From positions 10,712-74,711 of the forward strand of contig DCIM01000039.1 of NCBI GenBank assembly GCA_002316005.1: 64,000 nucleotides of DNA, written 5' to 3'. Each line of letters starts with the position of its first letter. Position 1 is the stretch's first letter. A model generated the notes under the pieces. That model worked only from the letters and a program-made list of their open reading frames with translations. It was not told where the DNA came from and ran no database searches. Made by a program: the position numbers and the translations under genes. Source of the DNA: Prevotellaceae bacterium UBA1726 (GTDB lineage Bacteria > Bacteroidota > Bacteroidia > Bacteroidales > Bacteroidaceae). Positions 10,415-18,427 of this stretch are shown one piece after another.

Positions 10415-10422
10415 CAAATTTA
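10415..10422 (-). promoter_or_regulatory. -7 box of the exopolysaccharide operon
   Basis: On the minus strand this reads TAAATTTG, a match to the Bacteroidetes -7 element TAnnTTTG, about 82 bp before the exporter start codon. No TTTG lies at the ideal 19-21 bp distance, so the promoter is weaker evidence than the others in this window. Confidence 0.45.
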
Positions 10423-10640
10423 CTAAAAAAAACACAAAAACCATCAATAATCAAAGATTATTACGCCATAATTCCTTAAAAACAGGAATAATACGACTAT
10501 GGTTTCGTTGTTTACAAGTAAACAATAATGTAAAATATTTTTGCATTGTCTTTTTAAGTCATTCTATGGTACCAACCCACTAATTGCATTTATAAACCAC
10601 TGATATTCAACGAGTTGATTCGCACGCTAAAATCAGCTAA

Positions 10641-10723
10641 TGATTTCAGTGGAATGACAGTGTCATTTCGCCCAAATGACCTCTTCATTTCAGTGGAATG
10701 ACAGGCTCATTTCAGTGGAATGA
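10641..10723. repeat. array A of 22-bp-period palindromic units
   Basis: Four 17-bp units beginning at 10641, 10663, 10685 and 10707 are each followed by a 5-nt non-conserved spacer, giving a 22-bp period with no slippage. The third and fourth units are TCATTTCAGTGGAATGA; the first differs by one base and the second is TCATTTCGCCCAAATGA. Outer arms TCATT/AATGA are self-complementary in the last three units; the first unit breaks the pairing at one base. The second unit changes both halves of its centre while keeping TCATTT/AAATGA pairing. The same design recurs at 24200-24260 and 41116-41220. Confidence 0.85.
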
Positions 10724-10920
10724 GAATGCGATATTAACATGTAAAATATTTTCACGTCACATTTGTTAATTTGATTGTCAATGCTTGTAGTATGTTTTTT
10801 TAACCTCACCACAAAGTTACGACTATTTTCTGATTGGGTGCAAGAGTTGTCCTGGATTTTGGAGCATGCTGTCCCGAATTTTGAACACACGCATCATTTC
10901 AATCCTCGCGTACCGCAAAA

Positions 10921-11116
10921 ATCTTACAGTTCTCACAGTTCTTACAGTGTAAGATGAGGTGGACACGGTATGACACAAGAATAATAAAACAATTTTAATA
11001 TATAAATATATTTATATATTAATTTTCTATTCAACTCTTTTAAGCATATTTGTGTCTGAGCATTGGCATTATACGTAAAGCAAACCTACTGTAAGACTGT
11101 AAGAACTGTAAGATTG
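10921..11116. repeat. inverted pair of CTTACAGT-type repeats flanking an AT-rich core
   Basis: The left arm (10921-10955) is built of ATCTTACAGTTCTCACAGTT-like words, and the right arm (11088-11116) holds the complement (ACTGTAAGACTGTAAGAACT). The arms match imperfectly in inverted orientation across about 130 bp. The length and architecture resemble a MITE-like or hairpin element, but I see no target duplication. Confidence 0.6.
10995..11022. repeat. 28-bp perfect AT palindrome
   Basis: The segment centred on AAATATATTT is identical to its reverse complement over 28 bp and is made only of A and T. It lies in the middle of the inverted CTTACAGT repeat pair and could extrude as a cruciform. 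Confidence 0.75.
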
Positions 11117-11145
11117 TGCTCAAAAAAAAGAATTTAAAGAAAAAC

Positions 11146-11177
11146 TTTGTTCGTTTCAGAAAAACTTCGTAATTTTG
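11146..11177 (+). promoter_or_regulatory. promoter upstream of tmRNA
   Basis: TTTG at 11146-11149 and TAATTTTG at 11170-11177 are separated by 20 bp, matching the Bacteroidetes -33/-7 consensus. The start would be near 11184, about 165 nt before mature tmRNA, implying a processed leader. Confidence 0.7.
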
Positions 11178-11279
11178 CAGTCGCTAAACAACATTCCACG
11201 CTGTTTTGTCAATAAACCGAGAGGTGCTTCCTATAATTAATATCAGAAGGTACTTCTTAATAAATGAGGGGGTTACTTC

Positions 11280-11327
11280 GGAAAATAGAAGACGCGAGCC
11301 AGCCAAGGCTGACACTCGCTATTTTCC
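11280..11327 (+). other. long hairpin in the tmRNA leader
   Basis: GGAAAATAG (11280-11288) pairs with CTATTTTCC (11319-11327); inside it CGAG/CTCG and CAGC/GCTG form further stems. There is no following U-run, so it is not an intrinsic terminator. It ends 22 nt before the tmRNA 5' end and may be a processing signal. Upstream, similar words GGTGCTTCC, GGTACTTCT and GGTTACTTC recur between 11223 and 11279. Confidence 0.6.
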
Positions 11328-11349
11328 TCAGTGACACCCTTGCAAGCAA

Positions 11350-11746
11350 GGGGTTGACTGGATTTGACAGCAGAAGAGATGGTGTGTAAGCACGCGGAGC
11401 TTCGTTGCCTGGCTCCTAAATATCAGACATCGACAAATTAATTGGCGAAAACAACTACGCTCTCGCTGCTTAATCGAAGTATAGTAGATTAGAGCTTAAT
11501 CTCGGCACCAGGTGCTGAGACGAGACATCGCCCAGAGGTTCTTGTTCCGAAACGCTCTGATCCGGCGGTGCAGGTAAATCGGAAATAGTCGTGTAAGGCC
11601 TCGATTGCACGATGAAATTTTAGAGGATAAGGTTGCGGTTGGTGGTCTGGGTCTTGCCGTAACTCGAAAATGAAGGCCAGAATAAGCGTGTAGAAAGCAC
11701 ATGGTTTCCCTGTTTGGACGCGGGTTCGACTCCCGCCAGCTCCACC
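11350..11746 (+). ncRNA. ssrA: transfer-messenger RNA (tmRNA)
   Basis: The 5' end GGGGTTG pairs with CAGCTCC (11737-11743) to form the tRNA-like acceptor stem, and GGGTTCGACTCCC near the 3' end is the T arm. The mRNA-like part carries GGCGAAAACAACTACGCTCT at 11444, which continues to encode the tag GENNYALAA followed by TAA (11471-11473). tmRNA rescues stalled ribosomes with SmpB and tags the nascent chain for proteolysis. The terminal A of CCA is not encoded here (ACCC follows the stem), so CCA addition is needed. It is followed at once by a terminator. Confidence 0.95.
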
Positions 11747-11751
11747 CTAAC

Positions 11752-11788
11752 AAAAAGGCTTCCCATCTCTCGGGAGGCCTTTTTTTTA
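11752..11788 (+). terminator. intrinsic terminator of tmRNA
   Basis: GGCTTCCC and GGGAGGCC form an 8-bp stem (one G-U pair) around ATCTCTC, followed by a run of eight T. Confidence 0.9.
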
Positions 11789-11815
11789 TAAAAAATCAAA
11801 AATCACCGAAACAAT

Positions 11816-11846
11816 TTTGCAGAACAAGAACTTTTTGCTATATTTG
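11816..11846 (+). promoter_or_regulatory. promoter of the fucose operon
   Basis: TTTG (11816-11819), 19 bp, then TATATTTG (11839-11846): an exact Bacteroidetes promoter. Transcription should start near 11853, giving a leader of about 78 nt before fucI. Confidence 0.8.
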
Positions 11847-11930
11847 CATTCAAATGAGTGTTCATGTTATGAACAACAACCTTTACAATAACAAAAAACA
11901 ATATAAACCTAAAAAAACTACCAACTAACA

Positions 11931-13748
11931 ATGATGTATCCAAAAATTGGTATTCGTCCTACCATCGACGGACGACAGGGCGGCGTACGCGAGAGCCTTG
12001 AAGAGAAGACAATGGCTTTGGCAAAGGCTGTTGCAGAGTTGATTACAAATAATCTCCGCAATGGTGACGGTTCACCTGTGGAGTGTGTCATTGCCGACAG
12101 TACCATTGGTCGCGTGGCAGAGGCTGCCGCTTGTCAGGAGAAGTTCGACCGCGAGAATGTCGGCTCTACTATCACCGTGACCTCTTGCTGGTGCTACGGT
12201 TCAGAGACAATGGACATGGACCCTACCCGACCAAAGGCTGTGTGGGGATTCAACGGAACAGAGCGTCCGGGTGCTGTCTATCTTGCTGCCGTTCTTGCTG
12301 CTCACGCACAGAAGGGTTTGCCTGCATACGGCATCTACGGTCATGATGTTCAGGACCTTGCCGACAACACCATCCCTGCAGACGCAGCAGAGAAGATTCT
12401 GCGCTTTGCCCGTGCCGCTCAGGCAGTGGCAACAATGCGTGGAAAGTCATATTTGAGTATGGGTAACACCTGTATGGGTATTGCCGGTTCTATTGTTGAT
12501 GCCGACTTCCTGCAGCATTACTTAGGTATGCGTACAGAATATGTATCGCTCGTGGAGATTCTCCGTCGTGTTGACTTCGGCATCTACGACCATGAGGAGT
12601 TTGAGAAGGCTATGGCATGGGTAGAGAAATACTGCAAGCCACAGGAAGGTCACGACTACAACGAGGATCGCCCACTCTTCCCTGGTACACCGATGACCAC
12701 CTTCAACGGCAAGGGCAAGGGCAAGAACCGCGAGGAGAAGGACAAGGACTGGGAGTTCACCGTACAGTGTATGATGATTATCCGCGACCTCATGGAAGGT
12801 TCTGCTAAACTGAAGGAGATGGGCTACCACGAAGAGGCACTCGGCCACAACGCTATCGTTGGTGGTGTGCAGGGTCAGCGTCAGTGGACCGACTACCGTC
12901 CAAACTTCGACTTCCCTGAGTCGATGATGTGTACCTCCTTCGACTGGAACGGTAAGCGTGAGGCAAAGGTGCTCGCAACTGAGAACGACTTCCTCAATGG
13001 TATGTCGATGCTCTTCGGTCATCTGCTCACCAACCGCGGCGTGATGTTCTCGGATGTTCGTACATACTGGTCGCCTGAGGCTGTAGAGCGCGTGACAGGC
13101 AAGAAACCTGAAGGCGGCGCTGCCAACGGTTTCATCCACCTCATCAATTCAGGTGCTACAACACTCGATGCTACAGGTGCTATGACCGACGCTGAGGGTA
13201 ACCCAACAATGAAACCACACTGGGAGATGACCGACCAGGATGCAGAGGCATGCTTGAAGGCAACAAACTGGATGCCAGCCGACCGCGATTATTTCCGTGG
13301 TGGTGGTTATTCGTCACACTTCAAGACAAAGGGCGGTATGCCAATGACTATGCTCCGTCTGAACATGGTGGCTGGTCTCGGTCCTGTGCTTCAGATTGCC
13401 GAGGGATGGAGTGTGGAACTGCCAGACGAGCAGCACGACATTCTCGACAAGCGTACTGACCCAACATGGCCAACAACATGGTTTGCACCACGCCTCGACC
13501 CAACAAAGGACGCATTCAAGGATGTATATTCAGTGATGAACAACTGGGGCGCCAACCACGGTGCCATCTGCTACGGACATGTAGGTGCAGACTTGCTTAC
13601 ATTGGCTTCAATGCTCCGCATTCCAGTTTGTATGCACAACATCGAGGATAAGGACATCTTCCGTCCTGCTTGCTGGAATGCATTCGGTATGGACAAGGAA
13701 GGACAGGACTACCGTGCTTGCCAGAACTTCGGTCCAATTTATAAGTAG
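11931..13748 (+). CDS. fucI: L-fucose isomerase
   Basis: A 605-aa protein, close to the usual 590-600 aa. The N-terminus PKIGIRPTIDGRQGGVRESL is the FucI signature, and CYGHVGADLLTLASMLRIPV near the C-terminus belongs to the conserved active-site region. The enzyme is a Mn-dependent cytoplasmic ketol-isomerase converting L-fucose to L-fuculose (also D-arabinose to D-ribulose). It heads the operon fucI-fucA-fucP. Start may be ATG 11931 or the adjacent ATG 11934. Confidence 0.97.
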   Translation: MMYPKIGIRPTIDGRQGGVRESLEEKTMALAKAVAELITNNLRNGDGSPVECVIADSTIGRVAEAAACQEKFDRENVGSTITVTSCWCYGSETMDMDPTRPKAVWGFNGTERPGAVYLAAVLAAHAQKGLPAYGIYGHDVQDLADNTIPADAAEKILRFARAAQAVATMRGKSYLSMGNTCMGIAGSIVDADFLQHYLGMRTEYVSLVEILRRVDFGIYDHEEFEKAMAWVEKYCKPQEGHDYNEDRPLFPGTPMTTFNGKGKGKNREEKDKDWEFTVQCMMIIRDLMEGSAKLKEMGYHEEALGHNAIVGGVQGQRQWTDYRPNFDFPESMMCTSFDWNGKREAKVLATENDFLNGMSMLFGHLLTNRGVMFSDVRTYWSPEAVERVTGKKPEGGAANGFIHLINSGATTLDATGAMTDAEGNPTMKPHWEMTDQDAEACLKATNWMPADRDYFRGGGYSSHFKTKGGMPMTMLRLNMVAGLGPVLQIAEGWSVELPDEQHDILDKRTDPTWPTTWFAPRLDPTKDAFKDVYSVMNNWGANHGAICYGHVGADLLTLASMLRIPVCMHNIEDKDIFRPACWNAFGMDKEGQDYRACQNFGPIYK

Positions 13749-13779
13749 CCCCCTAAATCCCCCTTAGGGGGACTTGGGG
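13749..13779 (+). repeat. C-rich/G-rich hairpin between fucI and fucA
   Basis: CCCCCTAA (13749-13756) pairs with TTAGGGGG (13765-13772) directly after the fucI stop codon, followed by ACTTGGGG. This type of C5TAAATC5 hairpin is a common interspersed element in Bacteroidetes intergenic DNA (recalled, not checked). It could stabilise the fucI message end; there is no U-run. Confidence 0.7.
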
Positions 13780-13818
13780 TTTCAAGTTTCAGGTATCAAG
13801 TAATTAAAAAGAAAAACA

Positions 13819-14466
13819 ATGATTGAAAAGACTCATATACAAGAATTTGTGCGGCAGGCACAGAGAGTTGGCGAGGCAGGATTGACAATCTGCTCAAGCG
13901 GCAACCTCTCATGGCGCATAGGCGACGAGGCACTCGTATCAGGTACAGGTAGTTGGGTGCCAGAGTTGACAGAAGAAAAGGTAAGCATCTGCCGTGTTGC
14001 TGACGGTGAAGTGATGAACGGTATCAAGCCTTCGATGGAAAGCGTGTTCCACCTTGGTATCATGCGCAACCGTCCGGATGTGAATGTGGTGCTCCATTTC
14101 CAGAGCCCATACGCTACCCTACTCGCTTGCTGCAAGGACCGTCCGAAGAGTATCAATGTGACAGCAGAGATGCCACTCCATGTGGGACGTGTCATTCCAG
14201 AGATTCCATTCATGCGTCCGGGTAGTCCGGAACTCGCAGAGGCCGTTGTAGAGGCAATGAAGACACGTAACTCCATCCAGTTGCTCAAGCACGGACAGGT
14301 GGTATGCGGAAAGGACTTCAACGATGTCTTCCAGCGTGCAATGTTCTTCGAGATGGGTTGCCGCATCGTCTATCATGCACTCCAGGCAGGCAAAGAGCCA
14401 GATGTGCTCACCGAAGAGGAACTTGATGCGTTGGAGATGCATTTCGTAGGTCATACGACAGCATAA
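13819..14466 (+). CDS. fucA: class II aldolase, L-fuculose-phosphate aldolase
   Basis: A 215-aa class II aldolase/adducin-fold enzyme. SSGNLSWR (residues 26-33) is the phosphate-binding loop, E74 the catalytic acid, H93 and H158 (KHGQVV) zinc ligands. The expected second His of the HxH pair is Gln here (HFQ, Q95 in place of His94 of E. coli FucA). The reaction is cleavage of L-fuculose-1-phosphate to DHAP and L-lactaldehyde. Position between fucI and fucP supports the assignment. The ligand change is either a lineage variant or a sign of altered metal use. Confidence 0.85.
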   Translation: MIEKTHIQEFVRQAQRVGEAGLTICSSGNLSWRIGDEALVSGTGSWVPELTEEKVSICRVADGEVMNGIKPSMESVFHLGIMRNRPDVNVVLHFQSPYATLLACCKDRPKSINVTAEMPLHVGRVIPEIPFMRPGSPELAEAVVEAMKTRNSIQLLKHGQVVCGKDFNDVFQRAMFFEMGCRIVYHALQAGKEPDVLTEEELDALEMHFVGHTTA

Positions 14467-14506
14467 AGACGCCCTCCCGTTAATTTACACCTAATTAATA
14501 ATAAGA

Positions 14507-15829
14507 ATGAAAGAAAAACTTGTTGAGAAGAAATACCTTCTCACTTTTATCCTCATCACATCGCTGTTTGCTCTGTGGGGTTTTGCCAACGATATCACCA
14601 ACCCAATGGTGGCGGCATTCAAGACAACACTTGAGATAAGCAACTTCAAAGCCGCATTCGTGCAGTTTGCCTTCTATGGCGGTTATGCCACTATGGCGAT
14701 TCCGGCAGCTTTGTTTGTGAAGAAATACAGTTATAAAGTGGGAATCCTCATCGGACTCGGTTTGTATGCCGTAGGAGCATTCATGTTCATTCCGGCCGCC
14801 GACTACGAGAATTTCACCTTCTTCTGTATCTCGCTCTATGTGCTGACATTCGGTCTGGCATTCCTCGAGACAACAGCCAATCCGTTCATCATGTCGCTCG
14901 GTTCGGCAGAGACTGCCACCCGCCGACTGAATCTGGCACAGGCATTCAACCCTATAGGTTCGCTGACGGGAATGATTATTGCCAGCCAGGTGGTGCTTGC
15001 ATCGCTCTACAGCAATGCCGATGCCGTAAGCGCGAAGTATGGCGTGAGCGACTTCAGCCAGTTGGATGCAGCAACAAAGTCGATTATCCGCACCCACGAC
15101 CTTGAGACAATACGCAACCCATATGTTGCAATTGGTCTTGTTGTGGTGTTTGTGTTCATCGTAATCTCAATCTTTGTAAGCAAGAAAGCCGGCAAGAGCG
15201 AAGAGAATGCAGAAGAACCAAAAGTGAAGGATTCATTGCGTCGCCTATGGAACAATAAGATCTATCGCGAGGGCGTAGTAACCCAGATGTTCTATGTAGC
15301 GGCACAGATTATGTGCTGGACCTTCATCATTCAGTATGCCGGTCGTCTGGGCATTGAGAAGAATGTGGCACAATGGTGGAATATCGGTGCAATGGCGCTT
15401 TGTCTGAGTGGTCGTTTCATCGGTACATTCCTCATGAAATATGTCAACTCGCACCGTCTGCTTATGTTCTTCGCCTTTGGAGCGATGACAACAACAGCAT
15501 GCGCCATTCTGATTGACGGAAAGTTAGGACTGATGAGTCTGGTACTGACATCACTCTTCATGAGTATCATGTTCCCTACAATCTACGGTATTGCGTTGAG
15601 CGATGTACGCCAAGACACTACTCTTGGAGCAGCGTTCCTCGTTATGGCAATCGTGGGCGGCGCCATCATGCCACCACTTCAGGGAGCCATCATCGACCTT
15701 GATGAAACCACCCCTGGTTGTTTTGGTCCTTTGTCGGCAACAAACTTCTCGTTCATCCTGCCATTCATCTGCTTCTGTTTCATCGCCGTTTACGGATGGC
15801 GTTCGTACAGAATGAAAAAGCAGGCATAA
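14507..15829 (+). CDS. fucP: L-fucose:H+ symporter, MFS
   Basis: A 440-aa, 12-helix MFS transporter. The first helix LLTFILITSLFALWGFANDI includes the FucP-family acidic residue (D29), and FLETTANPF in helix 4 carries the second key acid of the family. It imports L-fucose with protons across the inner membrane. It is the last gene of the operon, 40 bp after fucA, and is followed by a strong terminator. Confidence 0.93.
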   Translation: MKEKLVEKKYLLTFILITSLFALWGFANDITNPMVAAFKTTLEISNFKAAFVQFAFYGGYATMAIPAALFVKKYSYKVGILIGLGLYAVGAFMFIPAADYENFTFFCISLYVLTFGLAFLETTANPFIMSLGSAETATRRLNLAQAFNPIGSLTGMIIASQVVLASLYSNADAVSAKYGVSDFSQLDAATKSIIRTHDLETIRNPYVAIGLVVVFVFIVISIFVSKKAGKSEENAEEPKVKDSLRRLWNNKIYREGVVTQMFYVAAQIMCWTFIIQYAGRLGIEKNVAQWWNIGAMALCLSGRFIGTFLMKYVNSHRLLMFFAFGAMTTTACAILIDGKLGLMSLVLTSLFMSIMFPTIYGIALSDVRQDTTLGAAFLVMAIVGGAIMPPLQGAIIDLDETTPGCFGPLSATNFSFILPFICFCFIAVYGWRSYRMKKQA

Positions 15830-15844
15830 CGACAGATAGGCATA

Positions 15845-15886
15845 AAAAAAAGAAAGGCATTCCACATGGGATGCCTTTTCTTTTTT
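15845..15886. terminator. bidirectional terminator after fucP
   Basis: GGCAT...ATGCC with flanking A-rich and T-rich arms (AAAAGAAAGGCAT / ATGCCTTTTCTTTT) forms a long stem with a T-run on either strand. It can end the fucose operon and the oppositely oriented His-rich gene. A further small inverted repeat CGGCGAG/CTCGCCG lies at 15901-15920. Confidence 0.88.
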
Positions 15887-15933
15887 GACTTTTATAGGAG
15901 CGGCGAGATGTACCTCGCCGAACACTACAAAGA

Positions 15934-16506
15934 TTACTTCTTGATTTTAAGACGCTCAACAGCTTTGTTGTGATTCTCTACAGCCTTTTCTACTGCCTTG
16001 TTATGACGCTCAACGGCTTTTTCATGACGCTTCTGGGCATTCTTAACGGCCTCCTCATGACGTTTCTTGCCGTCCAGAACAGCCTTCTCATGATTCTGCT
16101 GCGCCTTCTTCACAGCCTTTTCATGACGCTTCTTGCCTTCCTGAACAGCCTTCTCGTGGCGCTTCATTGCCTCCTCATGATTCTTCTGGGCATTCTTAAC
16201 GGCCTCCTCATGACGCTTCATACCTTCCTTAACAGCCTTGTCGTGACGCTTGACAGCCTCTTCGTGGTTCTTCTGGGCCTTCTTTACTGCTTTTTCGTGA
16301 TTCTGCTGAGCCTTCTTCACAGCCTTTTTGTGGTGGTCAGCGGCCTTCTGATGGAAATCAGCAACCTTTTCCTGGTGTTTCTTTACTGCAGAGCAGATTT
16401 TACAATCTTTAGTCTTCACATTGTGACGACAAACTGTGTTTTGGGCATTTCCATAAGCTGCAACAAACATTATCATTGCAACCAACATCAAAATTGATTT
16501 TTTCAT
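15934..16506 (-). CDS. secreted His-rich hendecad coiled-coil protein
   Basis: A 190-aa protein with a signal peptide (MKKSILMLVAMIMFVAAYG, cleavage after NAQ), a short Cys segment (CRHN...CKIC) and then about 130 residues of tandem repeats. The repeats are 11-residue units such as KKAQQNHEKAV, KNAQKNHEEAM, KEGMKRHEEAV interrupted by 7-residue units KRHDKAV, KRHEKAV, ERHNKAV. His occupies the same place in every unit. The pattern predicts a long, highly charged helical rod with regularly spaced His. Export to the periplasm or surface is supported by the signal; metal binding is a guess. Not a family I recognise. It has its own promoter. Confidence 0.8.
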   Translation of the reverse strand: MKKSILMLVAMIMFVAAYGNAQNTVCRHNVKTKDCKICSAVKKHQEKVADFHQKAADHHKKAVKKAQQNHEKAVKKAQKNHEEAVKRHDKAVKEGMKRHEEAVKNAQKNHEEAMKRHEKAVQEGKKRHEKAVKKAQQNHEKAVLDGKKRHEEAVKNAQKRHEKAVERHNKAVEKAVENHNKAVERLKIKK

Positions 16507-16546
16507 AATAATTGTTTTATAATGGTTATTACTATTGTTTCCACTG

Positions 16547-16577
16547 CAAAAGTAGTCATTTCTGCTATTTCCGCAAA
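16547..16577 (-). promoter_or_regulatory. promoter of the His-rich protein gene
   Basis: On the minus strand TTTG (16577-16574), 19 bp, TACTTTTG (16554-16547). Start near 16540, leader about 34 nt. Confidence 0.75.
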
Positions 16578-16619
16578 AGATTATTCCCTAAACCAGATAG
16601 GGAATTCCCCTCGGGTTGC

Positions 16620-18392
16620 CTACAACGGATAGACGAGTGTTGTGATGAAGATATTGGCCAAGAGGATTATGATGTTCATCGGGAGTCCCACGCGGAGATA
16701 ATCGGAGAAGCGATAACCTCCGGGACCATAGATAAAGGTGTTGGTTTCAGAACCGACAGGAGTTGCGAAACTGCTGCTCACGCTAATCATTATTGCCACA
16801 CAGAATGTGACTGGATTGACACCCAACGACTGCGCCAGACAGATGCCAATAGGAGCAAAGATAGCAGCAGCACCGACACTCGATATAAACTCTGTTAGGA
16901 AGGTACCAAGTAGGCAAAGGATGAAAAGCGACATCAACGGATTTGTTCCAGTTGAGAGCGTTATCAAGTCAGACAATGCCTGCGTCACCCCTGTGTAGGT
17001 CATTGCCTTACCAAGGCACACCGAACCTGCAAACACCATGAGGAGTTTCCAGTTGATAGCGTTCTGAAGTTGTTCTATCGAAAGACAACGGACAAGAAGC
17101 ATCACCATGATAGCCACCAGGCAACTGTTGAGCAACGGCATCAGTTGGAGTACGGCAAGAAGCACCATACCAAAAAGGATTACCGAAGCAATAACCGTCT
17201 TTTTACTCTCCTGTGGCAGAACGACAGAATCGAAGAAGTTGAGCGAACCGTGGAAGTTCTCCGGCAGCAGTTTGTCACCTTCGAGCAAGAGAGTGTCACC
17301 CGGACGGAGAATGATGTTTCGAGGAATGTTATTTATTCGCTCACCTTCGCGGGCAACAGCAACAAGAACCACATTATGACGATCCTCGAACGACACCTCA
17401 GACATGCTCTTTCCGATGAGAGGACTTGAGAAGTCGATAGTAGCCATCTGAAGTTTGCGTTTGCGCGAGTTCTCCTCTTTTGTACTGAACACCAAGTGAT
17501 TAGCATTCACCAAGCCGTGAGACTGTCTAAGCTGAAGAATACTATTTATGTCGCCCGAATAGACGAGATGGTCGTTGCCAAGGATGAACTCATCCTCAGG
17601 TACAGGTGAGATGATTTCGCTGTCGAAACGCACCATTTCAATCAGACTACCACCCTCAATATCACGCAATCCAGCCTCATCGACAGTCATTCCAACATTC
17701 TCGCAATCGGCAGGAACGATAAGTTCAACAGTATAGTCGGCACTCGATTCGAAAGCCTCCTCAGGACCTTTTCTAACTGGCAAGAAGCGTTGGAGAGCAA
17801 GTATGGTCAGAACACCCACGGCAAGGCAGAAGATACCCGGTATTGTAGTACAAGCCAGCCCTAAGGTCTTACCTGTATAAGAAGAATAGAAGTCGGACAC
17901 AACAAGGTTTGGCGTAGTACCAATAAGAGTACACACACCACCCAATGTAGCAGCATAACTCAATGGCAAGAGCAGTTTAGACGGACTGATGTTGCGTTTC
18001 CTCGCCCATGTCTTCACGGCACCAAGCATAAGTGCCACAACAGGTGCAGAACTGATAAACGCACTCAGACCAGCTGCAGGAAGCATGACACGCACAAGAG
18101 CATCGCTAAGCGACTTTGGTGTACGGAGCAGATTTTTTGTTATCCATTGGATGACACCCGAATGGACCAAGGCTGCAGCAAGGACAAAGAGCACACCAAC
18201 AAGAACAACGGATGTAGAACTGAAGCACGACAATGCCTCATCTGTCGGTAACGCCCCGATTACAAGGAGCGTAAATATAATGCCCATACCAATGACATCG
18301 CCCGGAAAGCGAGTCTTAATCATAAGTCCGACTTTTCCGAACACCATCAAGAGGGTAATCCAAGCAAAAATGCCTAATCCCAAGAATGTCAT
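16620..18392 (-). CDS. SLC13/DASS-type anion transporter with two RCK_C domains
   Basis: A 590-aa polytopic protein. Helical segments (about 1-200) and (about 395-590) flank two cytoplasmic TrkA-C/RCK_C domains at about 215-300 and 310-390 (for example LRDIEGGSLIEMVR, GDTLLLEGD). The hairpin SYAATLGGVCTLIGTTPNLV and the later SSFATPVGSETNTF match the two signature loops of the divalent anion:Na+ symporter family. Substrate may be sulfate, dicarboxylate or another anion. It is the last gene of the leftward stress-signalling operon, 35 bp after the STAS gene. Confidence 0.87.
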   Translation of the reverse strand: MTFLGLGIFAWITLLMVFGKVGLMIKTRFPGDVIGMGIIFTLLVIGALPTDEALSCFSSTSVVLVGVLFVLAAALVHSGVIQWITKNLLRTPKSLSDALVRVMLPAAGLSAFISSAPVVALMLGAVKTWARKRNISPSKLLLPLSYAATLGGVCTLIGTTPNLVVSDFYSSYTGKTLGLACTTIPGIFCLAVGVLTILALQRFLPVRKGPEEAFESSADYTVELIVPADCENVGMTVDEAGLRDIEGGSLIEMVRFDSEIISPVPEDEFILGNDHLVYSGDINSILQLRQSHGLVNANHLVFSTKEENSRKRKLQMATIDFSSPLIGKSMSEVSFEDRHNVVLVAVAREGERINNIPRNIILRPGDTLLLEGDKLLPENFHGSLNFFDSVVLPQESKKTVIASVILFGMVLLAVLQLMPLLNSCLVAIMVMLLVRCLSIEQLQNAINWKLLMVFAGSVCLGKAMTYTGVTQALSDLITLSTGTNPLMSLFILCLLGTFLTEFISSVGAAAIFAPIGICLAQSLGVNPVTFCVAIMISVSSSFATPVGSETNTFIYGPGGYRFSDYLRVGLPMNIIILLANIFITTLVYPL

Positions 18393-18427
18393 ACAGATTC
18401 CATTTATCTCCTATAGAGAGACTGTTA

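Larger units (their letters stand above)
10334..11349. other. 1-kb gene-free, repeat-rich intergenic region
   Basis: No convincing gene on either strand: the only ORFs are 60-66 codons, lack family resemblance and run through repeats. It contains the promoter of the exopolysaccharide operon, a 22-bp-period palindrome array (10641-10723), inverted copies of an ACTGTAAGA-type repeat (10921-11116) enclosing a 28-bp AT palindrome, a plus-strand promoter and a long hairpin ahead of tmRNA. Confidence 0.7.

Noticed and set aside
10401..10957. Short ORFs of 60-66 codons in the repeat-rich gap
   Set aside because: They run through promoter and repeat sequences, have no family likeness and no promoter of their own.
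11280..11327. Terminator ending an RNA upstream of tmRNA
   Set aside because: The hairpin is strong but is followed by TCAGTGACACC, with no U-run.
11496..11753. 85-codon minus-strand ORF
   Set aside because: It lies entirely across the tmRNA and reads through its conserved T arm and acceptor stem.
12522..13139. 205-codon minus-strand ORF in fucI
   Set aside because: Antisense shadow of a highly conserved enzyme gene without any domain likeness.
15970..16497. 175-codon plus-strand ORF opposite the His-rich gene
   Set aside because: It is a mirror product of the repetitive minus-strand coding sequence; the minus frame has signal peptide, promoter and regular repeats.
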